Positions 1 to 11,716 of a DNA stretch of 64,000 nt are shown here, in pieces; the stretch's first letter is position 1, and each line of letters begins with the position of its first letter. Position numbers and translations under genes: made by a program. The notes beneath the pieces were generated by a model, which had not been told where the DNA came from, did not search any database, and saw nothing but the letters and a program-made list of their open reading frames with translations. Source of the stretch: Romanomermis culicivorax (lineage: Eukaryota; Nematoda; Enoplea; Mermithida; Mermithidae); contig CAWUHX010000236.1 in the NCBI GenBank assembly GCA_963922205.1, positions 186,001 to 250,000 of the forward strand, written 5' to 3'.

Positions 1-53
1 ACCGAACTGGACACTGACAAATGACTGATTTGATCGCGTTTGAACTTTTCCAG

Positions 54-208
54 ATCTGCCGTGGCTCATCGGAGGAACACTCTCTGGCTCAGCAATCGGT
101 TACTTTGCGGGCGTTTGGTTTAGGTGGACGATAACTTCTAGGGATCAGGTTATCGATCATTACGTGGAATTGCATCCGGATGATTTTAACGCATTCGATG
201 GTAAATAA
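54..208 (+). CDS. NDUFC2-like complex I subunit, last exon (partial)
   Basis: The sequence opens in an intron that ends in a TTTTCCAG acceptor at 44-53, and an open exon runs to a TAA at 206-208. The last 50 or so residues show a hydrophobic helix (LIGGTLSGSAIGYFAGVWF), a basic stretch (RWTITSRD), then DHYVELHPDDF near the end. The helix followed by a D-x-Y-x-x-x-HP-(E/D)-D-F tail is the C-terminal pattern of NDUFC2 (subunit B14.5b), a small accessory subunit of mitochondrial NADH:ubiquinone oxidoreductase in the inner membrane. The upstream exons lie outside the window, so length and start cannot be judged. The match is from memory of the human family tail and is short; another small single-helix mitochondrial protein is the alternative. 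Confidence 0.5.
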
Positions 209-322
209 TCATTTCAATTTCTTGTATTTTGCGAATTTCATCGAATATTTATTAGAAGTTGTGATTTTCCATTTTTGTATAAAATGACTGGAATCGAAAA
301 TGTGCAATTTATAGATAAATAA

Positions 323-695
323 TTCAGTGAAAAGCGTGAAGCGATTTCAATTCACATTTGAACTTGTTGTTGTATTCGAACTATATAGTGTAAAATTTTT
401 AACGTCGACGAAAATCAGCAGACATCAACTTTTGGAGCTAAAATTTGAGTTTCGAGCAGGGTTTTTTCCGCACCGGTCGTTCCGCATCTTGCGGAAATCG
501 GTCAGAAAAATTTCCGCACCACTATTAAAAACCACTAAAAACATTAAAAAATTTCTGTTCTGTGCGGAAGACTCTCCAAAAATCTTCCGCACAACATCCA
601 AAAAATCCGCATTGCGTGGAAAAAAATCCGTGGTTTCGAAGCGTCTAAAAAACTGAAAAATGGTAAAAATTCCCATCGCTTCACGCTTAACTGAA
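323..695. repeat. foldback repeat with iterated TTCCGCA motif
   Basis: The ends are inverted: AAGCGTGAAGCGAT at 332-345 returns as its reverse complement at 675-688, and TTCAGT at 323 matches ACTGAA at 690-695. Between them the motif TTCCGCA or its complement TGCGGAA occurs about eight times in both orientations (about 467-632). ORFs on both strands in this stretch are by-products of the repeat. It lies in the spacer downstream of the NDUFC2-like gene. Confidence 0.6.
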
Positions 696-1430
696 TCAAT
701 TTCAGTCTTCAACGTGAATTTAACATTTCAGAGTATTTGTGGACAATTGATTCTCAAGCATTTTGCGATTTCCTGATTTTGAAAAAAAAACAAAATTCAT
801 ATTAACGTCTTTCAGATGAATCGTCTTTTATTAAACTTTTCCGGAGCGTTCCACACAATTTTTTAAAAGTCGAATTAAAACAAAGTATAATACCGTTTTT
901 TCGCAAAAGCACATTTTTGGTGATGGTATTTCACTTACTGGGTTTCGCGCCATGTTAAGTGTTAATACCGAACGCTATGAAAGAGAATGTTTTTGTATAA
1001 CAGGAATGTTTCCAATATTCATTATTGCACAAAAAATTTTCCTATAAAAACAATTTTAGACATTTTTGTACGATGCAAAAAGGATTTGTGAAAAACAAAA
1101 CACTGGTTACTATAGACTTTGACAAAAACAAAATTTTAGCAGAAAATTAAAGCATGATGCACGTTCTGAATTTCCCTTTAAGTACTAATTTTCTGTTGCC
1201 AGACGTACTGAACCTTATAAGGTCTACTTGATGTGAAATTTTTCTCTCTTCTTTCTCATTTTTATGACATTTGCAAGTTACTGTTAATGTCCAATGAATT
1301 TCAATGGAATATCTTTACTTTTACAATTATTTCTTCTCTTAGAAAAATGGAAATTTCCCATTTTTCTCATTGATTCTTATAAAAAAACTGAATTACATTT
1401 ATTTAATTTTTAAGTTTTTCAACTTTCTCA
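696..1430. other. AT-rich spacer
   Basis: This stretch contains no convincing exon. It is AT-rich with several TTTCAG-like strings but no coding-like reading frame long enough to support a gene. Confidence 0.4.
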
Positions 1431-1516
1431 GTCCATTCAGTTTTTTCCTGAGAAACAGTTCAAGTCTGCTACTGAATTACGTACGTCAATTTACGTCAAT
1501 CAAAATAGCGTCCAAA

Positions 1517-1663
1517 ATGACCTTTGCTCATTTTTCAGCCCCAAAGAGACAATATAAAGATATTTTATTGCCGTGGAATCCGAATAGAAACTTCGAACGC
1601 CCTATACCTTGGATGAAAAGATGCGAATGGAGCGATGGTACCGAAATCGAAAATATTGAATGA
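1517..1663 (+). CDS. possible small protein, 48 residues, unrecognised
   Basis: A short frame begins at the ATG at 1517 and ends at the TGA at 1661-1663. Its second half is rich in W, P, charged residues and aromatics (LLPWNPNRNFERPIPWMKRC), which does not look like chance translation of AT-rich DNA. A TTTCTCAG acceptor ends at 1431, about 85 bases upstream, and a second TTTTTCAG acceptor ends at 1538 inside the frame. The exon may therefore be a trans-spliced single-exon gene or the last exon of a longer one. From 1432 another frame is also open for about 40 codons (starting SIQFFPEKQF), so the frame choice is uncertain. I do not recognise the product. Confidence 0.3.
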   Translation: MTFAHFSAPKRQYKDILLPWNPNRNFERPIPWMKRCEWSDGTEIENIE

Positions 1664-1837
1664 AATACTGGTTTTGCGGAGAATTGTTTTAATTTTTGCT
1701 TGATTTAGAAATTGTTAAGCGTGCATTCTTTCAATAGACTTCCTTAGTTCAGTCATCTTTTTTCTCCATTTTCTGTGGACCTTTCGAATACATATTTTAT
1801 TTTTCGGTAGCAAATTGTAAAATGTTGAAACACGAGG

Positions 1838-1847
1838 AATTTTTCAG
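1838..1847 (+). promoter_or_regulatory. putative spliced-leader acceptor
   Basis: AATTTTTCAG ends 12 bases before the ATG at 1860 and no upstream exon is visible. In nematodes an acceptor this close to the start codon usually receives a trans-spliced leader. This is inference from position; a conventional 5' UTR intron would look the same. Confidence 0.5.
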
Positions 1848-1859
1848 CAAATTTTCTAA

Positions 1860-4800
1860 ATGTCGGATAGCGAATCGGAACAGGAAATTTTAGCATCGAT
1901 TTCGAAGCGAAAAAACTCGTACGATTGCGAAAGAGTTGAAGAAACCGGTGAAAAAGCGAATATCAAATCCAAAGAATTCCTATCATCGACTGATGATTCT
2001 TCGGATTCGGATAACGGGATAAAACTGAGCGATAAAGATGTGAGCGTTGAAAATTTTTTATTTGATATGAATCAATTTTTTTCATCTCCGTATTTTAGAT
2101 CCAACAAAAATTTTCACCAATAAAAGCCCAGAATTCAACGCATTCGAAGCCCTGCGAAGGAGAAAATTTTGCATCTGAAGATGAAGAACCATCCTGCAGC
2201 ACGGTACATATGTATAGATTGCTTTTTACAAAATGCTTCTTAACTGAAAAATTACGAAAATTAGACTCATCCGGATCGTTACGCGAAGCTTTACTGTAGA
2301 ATATTTTTCCCAAAAATTGTAAAAGCAAGTCGAATACGCCTATATGTTCACAGTCCGTATAGTTTCGCAGAAAAAGTGAAGGAGGACTTCAATTTCAGTG
2401 CTATGATATAGAAGCATTTCAAGAATCGGAAATTATCCATTGATAGTGTATTTTTCGGAAGTATATTTTTCAGCAGGATGCGGAAGACAAAGATGATAAA
2501 AATGTGGATAAGAATTTGAAGGTTAGTTTCTCGGTTTTGCACTGTACTCAATACCTTAATGTTATAAATACAAAATTTACTGGTATAATGCGTGGTAAAC
2601 AATTTGCCGCTTTTCAGTCTGAAAAACGACCGAGGATCGATTCTTCTTCCTCGTCGAAGAGTGACCCCTCGCGAAAAAACAACGACGAAGTTATTTTTCA
2701 ACAAAATTTTTCTATGTTCGCTCTAAATCTCCGAAAAATAATTTCAGAGTAATGCTCGAAACCCAAAGAAAATTAAAAAAGCGACATTGAAGACAAAAGG
2801 AAACGAAGATTCGGATTTGGAATCGGATGAGAAGTTGATTATTTTCAAGGTAAAAATATTTTTTTGTCTTGTCTGCGAAAATGCAAAGATGTCTTAGTTT
2901 TTTAGTGTTTTCGTTTTTTTTAATCTTGGTTTCGTTTTTTATATCCAGGAAAAAGAAGATGAAAAAGAAAATGTAAGCAAATCTGAGGACGATTCCGAAA
3001 CGAAGGTGATTTTTTTAATTAGTCAACAATTTTCTTTATTTTTTCATTTTTCTCCAGAAAGAGAAGCCTAATAAAGAAACGAAGAACGAAAAAAGCAAGA
3101 AAGTAATACCAGCGATTTCCCCTAATTTTTTTTAAACACTCATCGCAAAATGTTTTTGGTTGTGTATCGGGATCCCGAATGTATCGGTATGCCGTATTTA
3201 TCAGTATCCCGGATGTTTCAGTATCTTGCACTGTAAATCAAAATAGAATCAAAACTTCTCCGTATACCGAATGTATCCGTATTTCGTACGTATTGGTATC
3301 CCGAATTAAGCAGTATCCCGAACAGTGTTTACAATAAAAAGAATTTCTCCGTAGACCGAACGTGTCGGTACCCTGAATAATGTCAGGGCCAAGGGCTAAG
3401 CCTCACACAAATTTTTAGGCAAAATGAGACTGGACAACATAGACAAAAAATGTGTATTCGGGATAATGAGAATCAGTCAGTGTGACAAAATGGAAAATAA
3501 AATTCGTTGTGTTCGGCATACCGAGAATTAATGCATTATTCGGGGTGACGATACTTTCAGTATAACGGTACATTCGGGATATCGATACACAACGGTTTTT
3601 TCTCCCTTAGAAATCCATTTCGACGGTGGAAAATCAATTGGGCAAATTGAAAAAATTCATACGGGCCGCTGGTCTACGAATTCAAAATTACGCGGCATTT
3701 TTCGAAAATTGTAAAAATGATAAACAAAGAGTGGAAAAATTGCGAAATTTTTTCGTGGAAAAAGGATTGACCGGTATGTTACATTTTTGTTTTTTTTACT
3801 TTTGGTGTTTAATTAAATATTTCAAGAGAATTTTTCGCAGGTAAATTATCCATGAAAGCTTGTCAAAAATTTAAGTTGGAAAGGGAAACGGAACGCGAAA
3901 TTGCCGAGTTAGATAAGAACAATATATTGTCTAATGGTAAAAAACAGTTTTTAAATGAGAATTGTTGTAACGGATATTGAAAAACGTTTCATGATTTTTC
4001 GGCTCCCGTACCCATTGTCTTTTTCCATCTTTTCCCCAAGTCGTTTTTCGCTTGAAAATTATAACTGAAGCTTTGCTTTTAGCATTTTGAGATTACTCAA
4101 AAATTCTGATGTCTTTTGAGTCGCTGATTTGTCAAAGATCGTGGAAAATTTAAAAAAAATGAAAAAAGGATGCATGTAACATAGTTTGGAGGTCTAGTAG
4201 TCATGTGGCGTTTTATGGTTTAGATGAGTATTAGATTGGTCAGAATTTAGGATAGCTCATTGAATGGGAAAAAGTTTTGCCTAAAAGTCCGAAAAAATGA
4301 TAATTGTTGTTTAAAAAACCATGAGAAGTTGACTTTATGAAAAGAACATTGAATCAAACTTTATATCCAATTCGAAATTTCATTTTGGGAACTTATATGT
4401 CAACAATTTTTGTATGCAATTTTTTTTTTAAATAAAAAGTTTGATCCCTAATGTAGTTTGAAGTTTTTTTGTTGCATATTGTTTTCTGGTCCTGAAAGAT
4501 CTTTCTCCGGTATACCAACTGGCCTAGTGTAGTTAACTAATAACCAAGTTTATAATTAAGCAAATCGCATTCACAGAATGCGGACGACAGTTCAGAGAAA
4601 CGAATACTTGAAAATCATGCAACTACAGTCTGACGACCAAAATTGGCACTGTCGTCGAAAAAGTTTACACAAAGCTTTTACGATCTTTTTTCCCACAAAA
4701 TTGTTGAAGGTTGGTTAAGTTAGTTGGTAAATACATAAAATAGTACTTGCTTTCAATTGTTCAAGAAAAACAGACAATAGGAGAATAGAAGAAGCATAAG

Positions 4801-7682
4801 AATCTCGAGATTGTTACTAAAAAATCCATTGAATTATCGATTGGCTTTTTTTGCTTGATATCCGCTGCCGTGACTATAATTGGAAAATCAGGGTTTTCGT
4901 AATTGAAATTAGCGGAATGAATTCAATAATAATGGATCGAGTTCATCAAATTTAGCAGTTTGGAGATACAAAAAGTCTCCTATTTTCTTGAATAGCCTTA
5001 AATAGAAATTTGATACTTCACGTTTTTTGTTGTTCAGTGCGTTTATTTTCCATCTATTTTTCGATGGTTTTTTTGTACGAATTTTCTCTCATAATTTTTG
5101 TTGATTTCGCGGTTCTTGTTGTTTTAGTACTTTCGACTGTATTACAATTTTTCTTTCATTCTAACTTTCGAATTGCATAGAAAAATAGGGCTCACTAAAT
5201 CAAGGCTCTGATTCACTATATCTACAAATTTTAATACGACCCAAGATTCCTCATATTAAGAATTCCGTTTTTCATTCAACTTCGGCCGAATATGAAAAGT
5301 TGAGTTGGAAAATTTATACTGTAATTATAATACAATGTCTGAGAAATGTTAGCTTCTGTAATTGTGGATTGTGATCATTCGAAACAAAACTATACTTCAG
5401 AGCACCCCATGGAGGGGGGGGGGGTATTACCCCCGTCTTAGATTTGGAAATTCATTTACTACCCCCATAAAAACAGCTCACTATAGCAAAAAATTTTGGT
5501 AGACTTCATCCTCTCCCCAGTAGGTTATACTAATTCGAGAAAAATTGCAGAATGTGTGATTCTGAGGAATTACTCACTGCTCGTTTTGACTTTTTGACAC
5601 ATTTACTGAGCAAATGATAACGAGAAAGTATGCAACTTCTGTGCCATATAGCGATTTTTAGGAAAGGATATCAGCACATTAATATATACTACTTGTAGGA
5701 AATCATTATAAATATAATTGGGAGATGAAATAATGACTTATGTATATGTGATTAATCAAAAAATCGCCCCTTGGGAAGAAAAACATTATGTTCTTGAAAT
5801 TCTGCCTCTTCATGCTCTCCTTTCCTTTTCCCCGCTTCTGCGTTGGGTCTTCTGTGCGCATATGGTTACCCAAGCTGTGGCATACTTTCCTGCTATGAGT
5901 TGAGACATGTGAGGTCTGTTGACGTGGATCAGGAGTGGTACTTGGTTTCAAACTCGTAGTTCATAGTCTAATGGGATTAATAATACTAAAGCCACATTCA
6001 GCATCAGGACTTTCAATTGGAAGCACTGTTCCAAGCCGTGGTTCAAATAATATTTCTAAACGTACGTTGTGCCCAAATCTTGAAATGTGCAGGAAGTTGG
6101 CTCGACAGTCTTCAAAGTGTGACTATTCTGTTCGTATAATTAGTGCATTCAAGTTGCATGATTGGGAGCTGGAAAATGGAGTTGAAATAGTAAATGTTTT
6201 TCGACTGTAAAAAACATAAAGTAGTGGCATTATTCATTTTTGTAAGCTCTCTGTGGTGAGAGTATTACACTACCCCCCTCCTCCGCAAAAAAGTTGGGAG
6301 CAAAAAAAACGTCACGGCATATTTCAAGTACTACCCTTAAAATTTTCGGTTTTACCCCTACCTGAATTTTGGACCTTGGGGACCTCTGCTATACTTCTTA
6401 ACATATTTGAGGTAGTTTTTCACGCTGATAATGAACCTTACGTTCATTCAGCATGAAAGTGTAAATTTGATGTGCTACAGTGAACTGAAAATCAGAATAT
6501 TATGATTTTATGTCAGTTTTTGTGCATTTTCCTTCATTATATATATTTTGTTGTGCGAATACGATACCTTAATGAATTTTTATCCAATAGCACCCAGATG
6601 AGTCACGAACACTTTACATTAAGATTCATCGACCCTGTGTTTAATGTTGACTTTGAAAAGATCACTATAGTCGATCCTTTTAGAAATGACGTGATTTTTC
6701 TCAGAAAAAAATATGCCAATACATCAATCCTACGAAGCAATACGACTTATTTCTGCATCTTACTGTAACTATTCAAAAATTGAGAAAACTTTAGTTATGA
6801 CTGGTTTCCTCTTGACAAAATCGTATTGTTTATGATATTTCAATATGACATGTACAGACAAAGCATCTGGGTATGATACTAAGCTAAAAGAAAGCTTGAC
6901 GATGTAGTCACCAACAGAATGATGTGTGTTGATGCAGGGTATGAGACGAAGAAAAATTTCAGCGAGGTGGGCTGGCCAAATCACAGCGGACACGCGCTGA
7001 AAGACACGCGAGTGTTCCAGTATTTTTGCGTGAAACTGCATTTTAGCTTTACCACAGTGATGTAAAGTTCTCGAAAAAATGATGACTGCCTATTGCGTAC
7101 GCAGTAAACTGATCAAATCAAAATTTTATATTTTTGTGTTAAATTTCATTCGTCCGTAATACAACTTTTTGAGATTTTCTCCAAGTTCTTATCATACACA
7201 ACTGAGTTCATATTTTTAACACGTTTTTCGACAGAAAAAATCTATTGGCTGTTTTTCATAAAATGCTTCCAAATATAATGAATCTGAAAAGCAAGTACTA
7301 TTTTATATTTTCAGCATTTTCTGCCGAGCCGTACGTCAGGTAGAATTAAAATTTTGTGATGACACTCAACTGACGCTTGGAAATTTTTTGAGTGAAAAAA
7401 TCTACAGTAAAAGCTTCATGTGCTGGATTTTCAAGACACCTAATACTTGTGTCATTTTTCGTTTTAGAAGCATTTTATGAAAAAACTGACTATAGAACCC
7501 ATTATCATTTAGGACGACCGAAACGACGTAACGTTTCCAGCTTGTTCAATGTTCGTGATGCACATAGCGGGAAAGTGAACGACGATGACTCGGCGGATGA
7601 AATCGACGAAGATTATTTATCGACGAAAAAAGAATTGAGTCGGTTGAAAGGTATAATAGACAGCGAAAACGACGACGACTAG
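1860..7682 (+). CDS. HIRIP3-like histone chaperone with CHZ domain, 10 exons
   Basis: Exons I can join in frame are 1860-2039, 2099-2203, 2474-2521, 2618-2689, 2748-2849, 2949-3005, 3058-3102, 3611-3773, 3841-3936 and 7513-7682, giving about 345 residues and ending at TAG. All introns use GT-AG. The first ~200 residues are disordered, acidic and Ser/Lys-rich, beginning MSDSESEQE. Residues ~204-295 form the conserved part: LKKFIRAAGLRIQNY, then FFVEKGLTGKLS, KLERETEREIAELD and finally GRPKRR. This order matches the C-terminal CHZ-type H2A-H2B binding region of HIRIP3 as I remember it. Such proteins act in the nucleus as histone chaperones linked to HIRA. The last eight introns before the final exon are short except 3103-3610 and 3937-7512, both enlarged by repeats. 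The small 5' exons are the least certain. Confidence 0.68.
3160..3593. repeat. foldback element in an intron, iterated TATCCCGAATG motif
   Basis: The ends are inverted (GTTGTGTATCGGGAT at the left, ATATCGATACACAAC at the right). The arms consist of many degenerate copies of a motif like GTATCCCGAATGTATCGG, for example near 3180, 3210, 3260, 3300 and 3360; complementary copies such as GTGTATTCGGGATA and TACATTCGGGATAT occur near 3455 and 3570. It fills most of the HIRIP3-like intron at 3103-3610. Confidence 0.65.
4590..4780 (-). mobile_element. MITE of the TATAGTCTG family, reverse, partial
   Basis: Read on the minus strand it begins CTATTGTCTGTTTTTCTTGA and continues with the internal AAAGCAAGTACTATTT seen in other members. 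It includes a block resembling the TTTACAGTAAAAGCTT and GACGACAGT segments. The other end is decayed, so the left boundary is approximate. Confidence 0.55.
5390..6396. mobile_element. non-autonomous hAT-type element with 8-bp target duplication
   Basis: The element runs 5398-6388. Its ends are inverted: CAGAGCACCCCATGG on the left against the complement of CCTTGGGGACCTCTG on the right. The 8 bases CTATACTT flank it on both sides (5390-5397 and 6389-6396) without mismatch. An 8-bp duplication plus CAG-starting ends is the signature of the hAT superfamily. The interior (991 bp) has only short unrelated ORFs (about 80-90 codons) and no transposase motif that I can see, so it would depend on a transposase elsewhere. 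Runs of G and of C occur near the two ends. Confidence 0.8.
7243..7494. mobile_element. MITE of the TATAGTCTG family
   Basis: The left end reads TATTGGCTGTTTTTCATAAA and continues ATGCTTCCAAATA; the right end carries AGAAGCATTTTATGAAAAA followed by CTGACTATA. It shares the internal TTTCAGCATTTTCTGC block with the copy at 12172-12419. It lies immediately upstream of the last HIRIP3-like exon and contains its own TTTCAG strings. Confidence 0.75.
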
Positions 7683-9278
7683 AAAAATCGTCGGTCTCTC
7701 CTCAGGCTATTATAAAATGCAGATTTGTATGTCTGAATCGCTACGCAATTTATACGGAAAAATTTTTTTGCTCTTTTCATGATTATCAAGTTTTGCTATA
7801 CTGTGTGTGTGTCCCCATTTTTTGTAAACTTAGAGTCTCAACTTTAATATATAATTGTATATATATCTCAAGTGAATACGAGTTGAAAGTTGAGCTATTA
7901 GAAGTCGAAAAACGCAAATTTTTTTATGCAATCCTGTTATGAAATTAAAATTTGGTATAATTTGAGTCGATTCATCTCGGATGTACGACGGAACAATATA
8001 AGGAATTCCAAAATCCTGTCATTCTAACAATGATCAAGGAGTTATTCGTTTTTTGCTTAGAATTGCATAGTTTACTATAATCCAAAGTGGTGTGAGAATC
8101 GCTCCCCTACTGCCAAACCTGAGTTTCCTCCCCATAGACAAAACATCAATTTTCCGCCGTTGTTTTTTTCGTGAGTGGTTCTGAATTAACTATGATATTT
8201 CATTTTTGAGTCACTACGTACCGAACAGGTTTTTGCATTTGTTGCATTTTGACCGGCTAAAATATATTTTCATCAAATTTAATGAATTAGGCGAATTATT
8301 TTGACCATTTTATAAAGTAAATGGCATAAAATCTTTTGAATTCTGACCATTGTCTTGGTTTCGGAGCGTCTTGCCATGGTATAACGTGAGAAAGCCCAAT
8401 TAATTAACTCTCTCTCTCTCACATTGTGTTTTATCAAGACTATGGTGATTTTAAGATGCTAAAGTAGAAAACATTTTTTACTGTCCAAAACTCATCAAAT
8501 GCTCGCCGGAATTCATGCACCTATTGCATTCGAACGTTAATGATCTGAACGTTTTATCTTTTTTCCGTAAAGTTCCCGCTGTTGATTTCGCTTATCTCGT
8601 TATGAATGGTCACATATATTCGCAGAATGGTCACATATGTTCTGACACTGGTCAGTGATGAGACAGTTTTTTCTTTATTTTGAGAGCAAACGATTTATCT
8701 AAGTTTTCAGTCGCCGGTGCGCCCAAAGTTGTGGCCTCCAAGAGGGAATATAGCCCCGATCTAAGTCAAAATAATTAATAGTGGACGCCTTAATAGATAA
8801 GCTTGCAAGTTTGAGCCTTGTAGAATTGTGACGTGAAAAGACACGCAATGCTCCTCTCTCCTCTATCGACTTACTGAATTGGCAGCTCATGATCGACAAT
8901 AGCTTCGAGAAACCTTGTTGCAAGACAATGTAGATCGAGCAGCTGTTGCTGACGTAGCTCAAGCTGAACCGATGAAGCTGTTAAGTAGATTGAAAAATAA
9001 CTGGACACATTTATTGATAACAGATAAATGCTAAGTAGACAATAAAGGCATAAAAACAATCACAGAGAAATCAGTATAACCGAAAAGATACTGAAAAACG
9101 CGAAAAATAGCATGGAAAATTCAATTGGCTAAAACATACAAAATACTGCCTGACTAATTTTATTCACAAAAAAGAAAAAATTACTAGAAAGAAAGAGATG
9201 TCCAGTAGTGAAGATTAGCATATAAATAAACTAAAGAGACGGTTGTGTCCCCTTACCTCGAACATCCCGTTACTTACT
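7683..9278. other. spacer downstream of the HIRIP3-like gene
   Basis: No gene is supported. It holds the 3' UTR of the gene, a short CT-dinucleotide run near 8408-8420 and only shadow ORFs. A minus-strand frame at 8699-8962 has no recognisable motif. Confidence 0.4.
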
Positions 9279-9517
9279 GTAGTCGGTTTTTCTTGAAATG
9301 CTTCTAAATAATGAAAGTGGAAAACAAGTAGTATTTAAGATTTTCACGATTTGCTGATAAACAATATATCGTATTGGACTGGAAATTTGTCGACATGCTT
9401 ACCTATCCTTTACGAATTTTTCGAGCGAAAAATTTTACAGTAACATCTCTATGTTGACGGCAGTACTGATTTGTGTAATTTTTCTATTTGGAAGCATTTT
9501 ATAAAAAACAGACTATA
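9279..9517. mobile_element. MITE of the TATAGTCTG family
   Basis: The left end is GTAGTCGGTTTTTCTTGAAA followed by TGCTTCTAAATAATGAAAG; the right end is TTTGGAAGCATTTTATAAAA followed by AACAGACTATA. The interior matches the copies at 16624 and 18968 (AAACAATATATCGTAT, GGACTGGAAATTTGT, TACTGATTTGTGT). Confidence 0.78.
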
Positions 9518-10777
9518 CGAATATTTATTTGTAGGTGTAATTATAAAATTCCGACACTATACTCCATTCATTTTGAAATGAGCGATGCAGCGATCCCAAG
9601 AAAGTAAGTTCAGTACGGAAAGAAATTGATAATCTTATTATTGTAATCGATAAAAAAATTTTTCGTCAATGTGCGGTTGACAGAACAGCTGAAAATTTCT
9701 TTCAATAATCTGAATGATGGTCCATATTTTTCAATTAGCACTCAGGTATCGACGCAGTTTTGTTCAAATCGACGATGTTAGATAAGCATGAAGTTTTTCA
9801 TAGATTTCCGCCTTTCCCATTCTCATGAAGACATTTAGCGTTCCTCTACAGTACTAAGTTTAACACTGAATGAAAACTGTGTATCAATCAATTTTTGGTT
9901 TTTGGCAGGAGCCAGCTCATCACTCGAAGAAAAAATAAAATGTAATCGCACACCCAATTTCAAACAATGCCGAGCAAGTCGTCTCAGATTGACACAACGT
10001 TCTCACAACGACAAAACCGCCCAAAGCCTATTGTTTTGAGCATCAATAGAAAGTTTGATAAAACGGGAGGTATGCTGGACTTATCATGCAGTGACCGACC
10101 TCGCAATCTACGTAAAATATTTAATCGGTTCTTGATGAATTCACTGAAGAGCCAGAACGTCCATTAAAATCAGATCAAATTGATGACACACATTGCCTAG
10201 AGCTGAACTGAAGGAGTAGGCCTTTTCGGCTAAGATGAAACACATGGACCTCTAAATCTACAAACGCAGAGAAATTGTGATGAAAAGTTACATCTTGAAA
10301 TTTTCACCAAACTGGACTGTCGAAAAAAATTTCGAGATAATTCGACCCAAGGGATAGAGATCGTCTTCAAGCGATAAAGAATTTTTCGAGAGATGTCAAA
10401 GTTTTTTAAGTAGTAGCAAATTTTGCCCGATGGCTTTTGTATTCCAGATTTTATCTACGAAAAGGCGCTCAAGCTTTCATCATTATGCAATGGAGGAAGG
10501 CACGAACGGGCGATAAGGAACTTTAAAATCAATATTGACAACATCGTTCGTTTGCAAGAGTACGTTAAATCGACGAAAAATAGAATTCACAAGAACAGGT
10601 CCACTTATGTTGAAGTACAATATACAAACATACACTGAATGCCTTGAAAAGTAGACTTTTCTCAATGCTTCTTGCAAAATAAAGATACCATTGTAATAGT
10701 TAATGAAAAATAATAGATAATTTTGCTTTGGCATTGGTTGTAGATTTGAAAAAACTGAATAATACAAAATTCTATCA
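9518..10777. other. unassigned region with a diverged dispersed repeat
   Basis: A segment at about 9585-9830 reappears in inverted and diverged form at about 19690-19960 (shared strings such as AAGTAA, TACGGAAA, TTATTGTAA, CGCAGTT and GCCTTTCCCATT in the same order). A plus-strand frame at 10423-10638 (71 codons, containing IPDFIYEKALKLSSLCNGGR) has fairly protein-like composition. It has no recognised family and no clear splice partners, so I do not call it a gene. Confidence 0.35.
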
Positions 10778-11716
10778 TCAATGTCTTAACCCAGAATTCG
10801 CTTGCATTTGTACGTCCGAAACTCTGTTTTTTGTTCTTATAAATAATGGGCGCAACTCTTGCCTAAAATCTGAACTAATCAATATATAGCCAGTAAATGT
10901 AGCAAAATTAAGCAAAACGTATAAATATCCAGTTATTATTATTAATGTGTATAATGTTGAGGGATAAAAATGAAAGGTCGAAATCAAAGTGATAGTGCAC
11001 TCAATGGCCAGTGTGCATATATACGCTAAAAAATTTACAATTGCAGAAAAAATCGCAAACAATATCTTTGTTCGCTGCTCCATATTACTATTTGTAGTCT
11101 GGTTTTGACCGATTTGCATTAAAATGAAAGTTTTATAGCGACGAATGAATTTACATATAAAATAAATGTAATACAGCAGAAGACTTGCTGTTAAAGTAAT
11201 TCGCATTATATGTAAAGCCGTTGAAGTTATAATTAGAGCAGGAATGCTGCTCCCACTGATAAAAGGGTATAGACCAATAATTACACTTGTGATTAATCCA
11301 CAGAATATATACTTGACATAACTTCATCTTCTATTCTCATTGTCGTAATCCAGTGGTATCTCTATCGCTGCTAATCTGTCGTGAGTGATAATCACACCAA
11401 CAATAAATTGGAACAGCTCGAAAGTTATAGTTAGCGCCAGTGGAACAGATCCCAAAGCTATCTCTATCCATTTTACCTGATTACATGCTATGCAACATTT
11501 CTTCAGCAAGTGTGGGAAGTATGTTCCAATTGATAGGTTATAGAAAACGAGCTTTATCAAATCTGCTATTACTGACGCCAATTGGTAGTTGTAGCCAAAT
11601 TGTAGTTTAGTCAAGGTGTATAGGATTTTGATAAGGAATATATCGACGACGATACACAGTGATATAAATATAAACATTGAAATATCAAACGAATTGTAGA
11701 AAGCTTCTATACACAT
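10778..11716 (-). pseudogene. nematode-type 7TM chemoreceptor-like gene with one in-frame TGA
   Basis: On the minus strand a single frame runs from the ATG at 11716 to a stop at 10778-10780, about 312 codons, broken only by a TGA at 11324-11326. Seven hydrophobic segments can be placed: near residues 12-34, 46-66, 84-113, 133-152, 160-195, 222-249 and 258-280. TM3 ends in ITHDRLAA, a variant of the DRY/DRL motif of rhodopsin-like receptors, and the tail SSDFRQELRPLF after TM7 resembles helix 8 of nematode serpentine receptors. The TGA falls just after TM3 in the second intracellular loop. Length and topology suit a chemoreceptor of an SR family, though I cannot name which. Either it is a recent pseudogene or a very small unrecognised intron spans the TGA. 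No introns are needed elsewhere. Confidence 0.65.

Larger units (their letters stand above)
3937..7512 (+). other. 3.6-kb last intron of the HIRIP3-like gene
   Basis: The intron begins with GTAAAA after 3936 and ends at ATCATTTAG. It splits the conserved domain from its GRPKRR tail at the same codon phase, so the two sides rejoin in frame. It holds a reverse-oriented MITE fragment at about 4590-4780, a hAT-type element at 5398-6388 and a MITE ending 19 bases before the last exon. ORFs inside it lie in these insertions and do not look genic. Confidence 0.6.

Noticed and set aside
5706-6210. small genes on both strands
   Set aside because: They lie within the hAT-type element, overlap each other and show no transposase motif.
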